This document shows positions 9,052-13,895 of a DNA stretch of 13,895 bases, one piece after another; the stretch's first letter is position 1, and every line of letters begins with the position of its first letter. The notes beneath the pieces are model-generated. The model was not told the origin of the DNA. It was given only the letters and a program-made list of their open reading frames with translations, and did not search any database. The position numbers and the translations under genes were made by a program. Origin of the DNA: Candidatus Accumulibacter vicinus (lineage in GTDB: Bacteria > Pseudomonadota > Gammaproteobacteria > Burkholderiales > Rhodocyclaceae); NCBI GenBank assembly GCA_002425405.1, contig DIME01000095.1, forward strand, positions 1 through 13,895, read 5' to 3'.

Positions 9052-10557
9052 TCAACCCGGCGAGGAAACGTCGGTCGCCGGCGGCATGCCGGCCCATCCG
9101 CACCCGGCCGGACGCCGGCTTGGCCGGCCACCCAGCAGCCCCTCGTGATCGGCGAGCCGCTCGCCGATCACGACGCCCTGGTCGTCGATATGGAACAGAC
9201 GCAACTCGTTGGTGTGCGCGCTCGCGCGCACTTTCACCACGGCCATCACTCGCCGCAGGCAACTGTCCACCTCGATATAACGCTGCACGATGATCGCATC
9301 GGTCAGGAAGGCCGTGCCGTAGGGGCTGAAGCGCAGATCGTTGTAGCGGTCCTCCAGCTCCGAGGTCATCAGGACCGTGACGCCGGTGCTGGCCAGGGCC
9401 GACACCATGCGCGACAGCGATTCCCGGAAATTGTCACGGAAGGTGGGCGCCAGGGCAAGTTCAAAGCCGGAGAGCGAATCGATGACGACACGCGTCGCCC
9501 TGATCCGGTGGATTTCCGTGATCAGCAGCATCGCAATCTCGTCAACCGATAGTGCCGCGGCGCGCGTGTCGACGACGCCGACCCGGCCGCTCTCGATCAG
9601 ATCGACCATGGCGCGGCCGCGCGAGTGGTTGGGCCGCTGTTCGAAAGCCGCGATCACCCCCGTCTCACCGCCGCGCGCGCCCTCGGCCAGAAAGGCGGCG
9701 GCCAGGATGCTCTTGCCCGACCCCGACGGGCCGGCGACCAGCAAGGAGTAGCCGCGCGGCAGACCGCCGCCCATCATCTCGTCCAGGCCGGGCACGCCCA
9801 TCCGCAGGCGATCGCCGAAGGACGCCACCGATGGTGGAGGAGCCGGCATGGCGAGTTGCGGCGGAGCGAAGACGTGAATTCCCGCCGAGCTGATGCGAAA
9901 GGTGTGCAATCCCGGCAGGGTGCACTGCCCGCGCATCTTCATGATCTCCAGCTTGCGGACCATGGAGTTGCCCTGCACACTCTGGCGCAGCCAGAACAGC
10001 CCGTCGGTGACGGTGAGGATCGGGTTCTGATCGTTCTCGCTGAAGTAGCCTCCGATCAGGAAGGTCGTGGCCTGCCAGCTCGCCATCAGTACGCCGAGAT
10101 CCTGGACGAATTGTTGTAGGCCGACGAGCGACTTGCCTTCATCGCGACTGGCGAGGACCACCGACGTAAAAGAATCCACGAAGACCAGTCCCGGCTGGCG
10201 TTCCTCGACTTCCGCGACGATGCGCCCGAGTACCCTGGCGATGTCGCCCGAGGCCGTGTCTTCCGCCAGGTTGATGAAGCGGACACTGTGGTTGAGCTTG
10301 TCGAGGTCGAAGAAGTCGAACTGCTGCTGGTAGCGCAACATTTTCAGCGGCGGCTCACCAATGGCCGTGAAGTAGAGTGCCGGGCGCTCGGGCGTCGCCA
10401 GCGCGAACATGATCTGGTGCGCCAGGGTGGTCTTGCCGCATCCGGGCTGGCCGGCGATGAGATTGAAGGAGAACTCGGGCAGGCCGCCTCCGAGCACTTC
10501 GTCCAGCCCCGGCACGCCGGTTCGTAGCTGCTTGATCGTCACTTTTCCGAAAGTCAT
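9052..10557 (-). CDS. KaiC-like double-domain RecA-fold ATPase
   Basis: A 501-residue cytoplasmic ATPase with two tandem KaiC/RecA domains, near the usual KaiC length. Domain 1: TGVPGLDEVLGGGLP (13-27), Walker A GQPGCGKTT (36-44), Walker B ending at D128. Domain 2: MGVPGLDEMMGGGLP (253-267), Walker A GPSGSGKS (276-283), Walker B VVIDS with D360. Family members are known as clock or signalling ATPases, but no kaiA or kaiB is nearby. By my hand alignment the clock phosphorylation pair (S431/T432 of cyanobacterial KaiC) is A416/F417 here in the stretch GTAFLTD. The catalytic Glu pair is G67-E68 in domain 1 and E306-Q307 in domain 2. A regulatory ATPase or switch is therefore more likely than a clock core. 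The last 30 residues are Gly/Pro/Arg-rich and look unstructured. The start ATG has AGGA about 10 nt upstream. It lies 85 bp downstream of the Crp/Fnr gene on the same strand with no terminator between, so the two are probably co-transcribed. Confidence 0.9.
   Translation of the reverse strand: MTFGKVTIKQLRTGVPGLDEVLGGGLPEFSFNLIAGQPGCGKTTLAHQIMFALATPERPALYFTAIGEPPLKMLRYQQQFDFFDLDKLNHSVRFINLAEDTASGDIARVLGRIVAEVEERQPGLVFVDSFTSVVLASRDEGKSLVGLQQFVQDLGVLMASWQATTFLIGGYFSENDQNPILTVTDGLFWLRQSVQGNSMVRKLEIMKMRGQCTLPGLHTFRISSAGIHVFAPPQLAMPAPPPSVASFGDRLRMGVPGLDEMMGGGLPRGYSLLVAGPSGSGKSILAAAFLAEGARGGETGVIAAFEQRPNHSRGRAMVDLIESGRVGVVDTRAAALSVDEIAMLLITEIHRIRATRVVIDSLSGFELALAPTFRDNFRESLSRMVSALASTGVTVLMTSELEDRYNDLRFSPYGTAFLTDAIIVQRYIEVDSCLRRVMAVVKVRASAHTNELRLFHIDDQGVVIGERLADHEGLLGGRPSRRPAGCGWAGMPPATDVSSPG
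9143..9173. repeat. Perfect 14-bp inverted repeat inside the 3' end of the KaiC-like gene
   Basis: TCGTGATCGGCGAG (9143-9156) is mirrored exactly by CTCGCCGATCACGA (9160-9173) around a 3-nt spacer. It lies in coding sequence, over residues 462-472 (VVIGERLADHE), where such perfect symmetry is not demanded by the protein. No T run follows on the minus strand. The RNA would fold into a very stable hairpin. Confidence 0.85.
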
Positions 10558-10642
10558 GGCAAGTCATCCTGCGCGGCATGGCCGCTTGAAGGGTTGTCGA
10601 AGAGCGCCCTGGGCAGCCGTCGGGTGGGCAGAGAGAGCAAGC

Positions 10643-11368
10643 TCAGGTTGCCTTGCTTGCCGGCAGCAGGCGATCGTATTCCTTCTTGACGACGCCGTAG
10701 CACTCGCAACTGCGCCGTTCGAGCCCGGGACGGTCAAGTACCGTGATGTGCCCACGCCGGTAGTCGATCAGGCCGGCCTTGTGCAACTGGCCAGCAGCCT
10801 CGGTGACCCCTTCACGGCGAACGCCCAGCATGTTGGCAATGAGTTCCTGCGTCATCACCAGTTCGTCCGAAGCTAAGCGGTCCAGGCTCAACAACAGCCA
10901 GCGGCACAGTTGCTGATCCACCGAATGGTGCCGGTTGCAGGCCACCGTCTGCGCCATCTGGGTGATCAGGGCCTGCGTATAGCGCAGCAGGAGGTGCATC
11001 ACGGAACCGGCGCGGTTGAACTCCAGGAGCAGCAGGTGCGCCTTCAGGGAGAATCCCCGGCCAGCGCTCTGCACCACCGCCCGGCTAGGCGTCGAGTCGC
11101 CCCCCATGAACAAGGAAACGCCGACGATGCCTTCGTGGCCCACGACGGAGATCTCGGCCGAGGCGCCGTCTTCCATCACCGACAGCAGCGAAACGATCGC
11201 CGTGGTCGGGAAATAGACGTGGCTCAGGCGTCTTCCGGACTCGTAAAGCACCTTGCCGAGGGGCAGGTCCACGGGTTCGAGCTGTGGCAGCCAGCGGGCC
11301 AGGTCGGCGTCCGGTAGTGCGGCAAGCAATTTGTTTTCCAGGGGGTCTTCCTGATGGTCGCCAGGCAA
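10643..11368 (-). CDS. Crp/Fnr-family transcriptional regulator
   Basis: A 241-residue regulator with the usual Crp/Fnr plan: a cyclic-nucleotide-binding-like beta-barrel at about 25-125 (VYFPTTAIVSLLSVMEDG, VGHEGIVGVSLFMGG), a dimer helix at about 126-160, and a C-terminal winged HTH at 172-213 (MTQELIANMLGVRREGVTEA, then the wing IDYRRGHITVLDR). It lacks the N-terminal Cys cluster of FNR, so no Fe-S oxygen sensor is expected; the ligand is unknown. The FxPxxA-like barrel is typical of members that have diverged from true cAMP receptors. I chose TTG 11368 because GGAGAGGAG sits 7 nt upstream. A GTG at 11374 is too close to that site, and the longer open frame upstream has no credible start or homologous sequence. 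The KaiC-like gene follows in the same direction. It is divergent from the small membrane protein gene at 11720. Confidence 0.9.
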   Translation of the reverse strand: MPGDHQEDPLENKLLAALPDADLARWLPQLEPVDLPLGKVLYESGRRLSHVYFPTTAIVSLLSVMEDGASAEISVVGHEGIVGVSLFMGGDSTPSRAVVQSAGRGFSLKAHLLLLEFNRAGSVMHLLLRYTQALITQMAQTVACNRHHSVDQQLCRWLLLSLDRLASDELVMTQELIANMLGVRREGVTEAAGQLHKAGLIDYRRGHITVLDRPGLERRSCECYGVVKKEYDRLLPASKAT

Positions 11369-11375
11369 GGCCACG

Positions 11376-11384
11376 CTCCTCTCC
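11376..11384 (-). promoter_or_regulatory. Shine-Dalgarno site deciding the TTG start of the Crp/Fnr gene
   Basis: The minus strand reads GGAGAGGAG; its AGGAG core ends 7 nt before TTG 11368. This is the strongest ribosome-binding site in the window and settles an otherwise ambiguous start, since no ATG lies near the domain's N-terminus. Confidence 0.7.
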
Positions 11385-11408
11385 AACGCGGTAGAACTGC
11401 CAAGCGCG

Positions 11409-11414
11409 AGTATA
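11409..11414 (-). promoter_or_regulatory. Likely -10 box for the Crp/Fnr-KaiC-like pair
   Basis: The minus strand reads TATACT, one mismatch from TATAAT, about 41 bp upstream of the TTG start. A start near 11402 would give a leader of about 34 nt. The -35 region (around ACCGGA/CCGGAG) is a poor match, consistent with an activated promoter. Confidence 0.45.
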
Positions 11415-11476
11415 CCCCACGTACCCCGACTCCGGTGCGGGCGCGCGCATCGGCGTCCCCACTTCACCGCGATTCT

Positions 11477-11501
11477 TCCGGATCTGCGCGCGCGATCCGG
11501 A
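11477..11501. repeat. 25-bp inverted repeat, candidate operator
   Basis: TCCGGATC (11477-11484) and GATCCGGA (11494-11501) flank a 9-nt spacer of alternating GC. It lies about 65 bp upstream of the regulator's likely -10 box, in the shared regulatory region. It does not match the Crp (TGTGA-N6-TCACA) or Fnr (TTGAT-N4-ATCAA) site. It could be an operator for another regulator or for an atypical family member. Confidence 0.5.
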
Positions 11502-11630
11502 TTGACCGCTCGCGCCAACGGGAGAGCATGCAGGACCACGGCGACGGCCGGCGAGATCATATGTACGCAGGCGCACAGACACTTGCGGACCGTGACGAGG
11601 AGAATGCCTGTTGAGTTCAGCAAGCAGCGA

Positions 11631-11692
11631 CAAGCGCGCTGGCCGAACCCGTCAAGGCCCGGTTTGAGCGCTTGCTTGACCGGGGAAACCCC
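11631..11692 (+). promoter_or_regulatory. Structured leader upstream of the Lmo0937-type gene
   Basis: Several short complementary arms overlap here: CAAGCGC 11631-11637 with GCGCTTG 11668-11674; GTCAAG 11651-11656 with CTTGAC 11675-11680; CCCGGT 11658-11663 with ACCGGG 11679-11684; and GGGG 11682-11685 with CCCC 11689-11692. Some are mutually exclusive, so alternative folds are possible just before the start codon. No known riboswitch class is recognised. Confidence 0.3.
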
Positions 11693-11719
11693 AAATACAA
11701 CCTGGAATGGATAATCGAC

Positions 11720-11869
11720 ATGCTCTACACAATCGCCGTCGTTCTCATCGTCCTGTGGCTCGTGGGTTTGGTTTCTTCCTACACCATGGGTGGCTTCATT
11801 CATATTCTCCTGGTGATTGCCATCGTCTCGATCCTGGTCAACGTCATTAGCGGGCGGCGTTCCGGCTGA
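11720..11869 (+). CDS. Lmo0937-type small membrane protein
   Basis: A 49-residue, very hydrophobic inner-membrane protein: MLYTIAVVLIVLWLVGLVSS forms the first segment, YTMGGFIH a short polar turn, and ILLVIAIVSILVNVISG the second, ending in GRRSG. The opening MLYTIA, the central GGFIH and the Arg-containing tail fit the Lmo0937 family (DUF5670 type), usually found near stress-response genes and of unknown function. An in-frame TTG at 11672 would add 16 polar residues, but the family begins at MLY, so I chose ATG 11720. The ribosome-binding site is weak (GGA in TGGAATGGATAA). The next small gene begins 7 bp after its stop on the same strand, suggesting co-transcription. Confidence 0.85.
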   Translation: MLYTIAVVLIVLWLVGLVSSYTMGGFIHILLVIAIVSILVNVISGRRSG

Positions 11870-11876
11870 CGCCAGC

Positions 11877-12128
11877 ATGACCATGAAGAAGGACACCCGG
11901 AAGATGAAAAAAACCATGAGCACCAGCAGGTTCTTCCTGCTTTCCCTGGCACTGGTCGCAAGCGCGACGGCTGCCTATGGCCTTGGCCGTCGCACCCGGC
12001 GTCTGGAGAAATACCAGCTCGAAGAAGGTTTGCGTAACTGGGAGGACGAGGGCGGGAACCTGGCGCCACCCGCCGATCAGGCCGTGCCGTCCATCGCCGC
12101 TCCTCAGAGCGTTGGCCCGAGTCTCTGA
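11877..12128 (+). CDS. Small membrane-anchored or secreted protein, unknown function
   Basis: An 83-residue protein (74 if begun at ATG 11904) with a Lys/Arg-rich start, a hydrophobic segment FFLLSLALVASATAAYGLG, then a charged stretch (GRRTRRLEKYQLEEGLRNWEDEGGN) and a Pro/Ala-rich tail (APPADQAVPSIAAPQS). The hydrophobic segment could be an uncleaved anchor or a signal peptide cut after an Ala; the Arg cluster just after it would favour a cytoplasmic tail. ATGs at 11877, 11883, 11904 and 11916 are all in frame. AAGGA stands 10 nt before 11904, so that start is plausible; I list the longest. It follows the Lmo0937-type gene by 7 bp, probably in one transcript. I do not recognise the family. 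Confidence 0.55.
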   Translation: MTMKKDTRKMKKTMSTSRFFLLSLALVASATAAYGLGRRTRRLEKYQLEEGLRNWEDEGGNLAPPADQAVPSIAAPQSVGPSL

Positions 12129-12455
12129 CACCGGAATCGCGAGGACGCCCCCCTGTTCCCGCGCCGCTTTGCCGCCGGACGGCCACATCGGCTTCGCGTT
12201 TTCTGGCCTCGACCTGATGCGCAGCCCACTTGCAGGCGTTGTCGAGCAGGTTTCTGCCGGCATGCCGTCATGCCGTCATGGGTCTGGTCGATCTGCCAAT
12301 AGCAGCCGGAGCAGAGCCGACTCAGGCGTCGGTCGTTGAGGGGCAGCGCAAGGCTTGCGTGTGCCCTTTTCCGTTGAGGGTCAACTTTTACAAAGCCATC
12401 GAACCCCAACTGAATGCCGGCTGCTGACCGATGGAAAACGTCATCGGTCGAGGAA
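12129..12455. other. Gene-poor stretch, probably degraded sequence
   Basis: About 330 bp with no gene I can support on either strand. Open frames in it lack ribosome-binding sites and known motifs. An 8-bp unit ATGCCGTC is repeated twice in tandem at 12262-12277. The base composition is a little lower in GC than the coding regions and the stretch leads directly into a pseudogene, so decay of former coding or repeat sequence is likely. Confidence 0.45.
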
Positions 12456-12931
12456 ATCGGCATGGACCGGGTCTACCGAACGCACAAGTGGGCCGGCATC
12501 CTGGCCATTTCCTTTGCCGCGATGCACAGGCTGATCGAGTTGTCGGGTGACATCCTCAAAACGACCGTCGGTCGCGAGGGTCGCTTGCCGAAGGAAAAAT
12601 TGGCATCATGCCCTTCCTCGCCTGGCTGGAGTCGCTGCAGACCGATCCCGATGCGGCACCTGCGGCCGACCTGCACTACTGCACCCGCGATCAGGTGACC
12701 GATGCTTTTGTGCCGCGTCTCGAAGGCCTCTGTGCGAAGCTGCCCCGCATTCATCTTCATATTCACGGCGCACGGCAGGGAGCGACCTTGCAGGCGGCTT
12801 TGCTGGGCGAAGCAAGAAATGCGGAAATCTGGTTCTGCGGTCCGCGCGGGCTGGCCGATTCCTTGCTCAATGGCTTACGTGCCATGGGCGGGCCAGGGCG
12901 CTTCCATCAGGAGGCCTTCGAGATGAGCTGA
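12456..12931 (+). pseudogene. Relic of a ferric-reductase-like membrane flavoprotein, internal deletion
   Basis: Two pieces of one gene family lie side by side in different frames. The first (12456-about 12595) reads GMDRVYRTHKWAGILAISFA, then MHRLIELSGDILKTTVGREGRLPKEK. This is the membrane segment of ferric-reductase-like proteins with its haem-type His, although the usual LHWL is MHRL. The second (about 12599-12931) reads IGIMPFLAWLESLQ, then LHYCTRDQV, and ends WFCGPRGLADSLLNGL...FHQEAFEMS. This is the NAD-binding C-terminus of the ferredoxin-reductase module, where GITPF is expected and GIMPF is seen. The remaining membrane helices and the whole FAD-binding domain, roughly 200 residues or more, are missing between them, as are the first helices. 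The joint lies near 12588-12600. The product cannot be a working reductase. The second piece alone has an ATG at 12608, but that codon replaces the conserved Thr, so it is not a real start. Confidence 0.8.
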
Positions 12932-13044
12932 CGCGGGAGCTCGCTCGAAGAGTACGGACAATATTTCGATGATCCGGAGTTCAAGCCGATCAAGCACTGA
13001 GCCATTTGCCAAAGGCTGGTCAGAGAACCACCCGGCAAGCCGAT

Positions 13045-13071
13045 GCTGATCGCGAGGTAATCCGCGTCAGC
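13045..13071 (-). terminator. Hairpin downstream of the antiporter gene, possible transcript end
   Basis: GCTGA (13045-13049) plus CGCG (13051-13054) pair with CGCG (13063-13066) plus TCAGC (13067-13071), giving a 9-bp stem with one bulged T and an 8-nt loop. It begins 27 bp past the antiporter stop at 13098. There is no T run after it on the minus strand, so it may only stabilise the mRNA end or assist factor-dependent termination. Confidence 0.3.
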
Positions 13072-13097
13072 GCGCGGCGGAAGGCTGCAGCGACCTA

Positions 13098-13895
13098 TCA
13101 GGGCGCTTCGTTGCCGTGCTTGCCGCTTGCGGTGCGGTCGCGCCGGCCGACTTTTCGCCTGGCGTACAGATTCATCAAGGGCGTCACGGAGATGCCATGG
13201 ATGACGATCGAAACGGCCACGGTGGTCAGGGTAAGCGTGATCGCCTGGTCGACGACGGGGCCGGACAGGCCGTGGTTGAGGGCGAACATCAGATAGTAGA
13301 TCGACCCGATGCCCCGGATGCCGAACCAGGAGATCAGAAGGCGCTGATCGCGAGACACCGCTTCTCCAAGCAAGCCAACCCACACCGATAGTGGGCGCAG
13401 CACCCCGAACAGCAGCAGCAGGAAGCCGAGCGTGGCCCAGTCGACGCGAACATAGGGCAGCATCGCGCCAACCACCAGAACGATGACCAGTTCGGCGATA
13501 CGTTCCAGTTGCTCGTTGAAGCCGCGTACCGCCTGTTGCATATAGGCACTGGCCAGGTCAGGATGGGTGGCAACGGCAAGATGCGCTGTCTTGTTTTGCA
13601 AGCCGGCTGGCCCCTCCTTCGGAGCGCCCTGCGAGCGGCTATCCTCCTGCACGCGTTGCAGGGCCAGACCGGCGGCAAACACCGCCAGGAACCCGAGAGC
13701 GTGGGCAAGCTGCGCGACGCCGTAGGCCAGGGCGACGAGACCGAGGGCGAGAAACTCGTCGAGTCCGACGGCTTCCTGGTGATGGGTGCGCAGATAGATC
13801 ACCAGTTTGCCGATCATCGTGCCGAGCAGAGCGCCGATGCCAAGTCCGCCCGCCAGCCCCCAGAGGACATCGATCGCCAGCCATCGCCAGCCGGC
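13098..13895 (-). CDS. Na+/H+ antiporter, CPA1 (NhaP-like) family, 5'-partial
   Basis: The C-terminal 265 residues of an inner-membrane cation/proton exchanger that uses the proton gradient to expel Na+ or K+ and regulate internal pH (family knowledge). The open frame runs off the right edge; the ATG at 13817 is internal, since the 26 codons before it (LAIDVLWGLAGGLGIGALLG) form a further membrane segment of the fold. Visible segments are EAVGLDEFLALGLVALAYGV, LGFLAVFAAGLALQRV, ELVIVLVVGAMLPYV, LGFLLLLFGVLRPLSVWVG, the conserved LISWFGIRGIGSIYYL, and AITLTLTTVAVSIVIHGISV. A hydrophilic loop of about 50 residues (RVQEDSRSQG...DLASAYM) links two of them. The C-terminus is short and basic (ARRKVGRRDRTASGK), without a TrkA/RCK regulatory domain. 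The ion-binding Asp motif lies upstream of the window. Its orientation faces the reductase relic. Confidence 0.9.
   Translation of the reverse strand, partial: AGWRWLAIDVLWGLAGGLGIGALLGTMIGKLVIYLRTHHQEAVGLDEFLALGLVALAYGVAQLAHALGFLAVFAAGLALQRVQEDSRSQGAPKEGPAGLQNKTAHLAVATHPDLASAYMQQAVRGFNEQLERIAELVIVLVVGAMLPYVRVDWATLGFLLLLFGVLRPLSVWVGLLGEAVSRDQRLLISWFGIRGIGSIYYLMFALNHGLSGPVVDQAITLTLTTVAVSIVIHGISVTPLMNLYARRKVGRRDRTASGKHGNEAP

Larger units (their letters stand above)
11369..11719. other. Divergent intergenic region between the regulator and the small membrane protein
   Basis: About 350 bp without a convincing gene. It holds the regulator's ribosome-binding site and -10 box on the left, a 25-bp inverted repeat at 11477-11501, and on the right a set of overlapping short inverted repeats before the ATG at 11720. 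A TTGACC at 11676-11681 resembles a -35 box, but I see no good -10 box at the right spacing. Short open frames across it read as Arg/Pro-rich sequence typical of GC-rich non-coding DNA. Confidence 0.6.

Noticed and set aside
8697..9293. 198-codon + frame across the sll1863-type gene and the KaiC-like 3' end
   Set aside because: Antisense shadow running through a hairpin, promoter and two genes; no ribosome-binding site or motif.
11672..11719. TTG 11672 as start of the Lmo0937-type protein
   Set aside because: It adds 16 polar residues not seen in this small-protein family, which starts directly at the first membrane segment.
11369..11923. N-terminal extension of the Crp/Fnr gene to a 426-residue product
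   Set aside because: The extra sequence is antisense to the two small membrane protein genes, reads as noise, and a strong Shine-Dalgarno site with a TTG at 11368 gives the family's normal length.
12262..12277. Two tandem copies of ATGCCGTC as a possible repeat array
   Set aside because: Only two 8-bp units; too short to be a CRISPR or iteron array.
12104..12463. 119-codon minus-strand frame in the gene-poor stretch
   Set aside because: Low-complexity, Arg/Gln/Ser-rich translation without motifs or a credible start signal.
12608..12931. Independent 107-residue gene starting at ATG 12608
   Set aside because: It begins in the middle of the NAD-binding module at a Met that replaces a conserved Thr, so it is the tail of a broken reductase rather than a separate gene.
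12907..13383. 158-codon minus-strand frame overlapping the antiporter C-terminus
   Set aside because: Out-of-frame shadow of the antiporter gene, which shows conserved membrane motifs in its own frame.

Overview
This is a GC-rich chromosomal window with the coding style of a betaproteobacterium (Rhodocyclales/Accumulibacter-like is my guess from protein style alone; no rRNA or marker gene is present to prove it). I see no tRNA, rRNA, CRISPR array, insertion sequence or phage gene. Both window edges cut through genes.

Layout. (1) Positions 1-8414, + strand: one very large gene for a cyclic beta-1,2-glucan synthase (NdvB/ChvB type), lacking only its extreme 5' end. It carries a GT84 glycosyltransferase region, membrane segments, a Cgs-type glycoamylase-like region and a C-terminal GH94 phosphorylase module. 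(2) Positions 8559-11368, - strand, read right to left: a Crp/Fnr-type regulator (TTG start), a double-domain KaiC-like RecA ATPase 85 bp downstream, and a 95-residue coiled-coil protein of the sll1863 stress-response type with its own likely promoter and a hairpin in its leader. (3) Positions 11369-11719: a divergent intergenic region with the regulator's promoter, a 25-bp inverted repeat and a structured leader. (4) Positions 11720-12128, + strand: two tiny membrane proteins, a 49-residue Lmo0937-type protein and a short anchored protein of unknown function. (5) Positions 12129-13000: decaying DNA, mostly without genes, holding the relic of a ferric-reductase-like flavoprotein whose middle has been deleted. 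(6) Positions 13098-13895, - strand: the C-terminal part of a CPA1-type Na+/H+ antiporter, cut by the window edge.

Taken together the intact genes point to envelope, osmotic and ionic stress: a periplasmic osmo-glucan synthase, a cation/proton antiporter, Lmo0937- and sll1863-type small stress proteins, and a regulator/KaiC-like pair that may sense nucleotide or redox state. That functional link is inference from neighbourhood. The least explained objects are the KaiC-like ATPase, which has lost the clock phosphorylation residues and part of the catalytic Glu pairs, the perfect 14-bp hairpin inside its 3' coding end, and the structured non-coding leaders around it. I found no clearly new multi-gene system; the Crp/Fnr-KaiC-like pair is the best candidate for follow-up.
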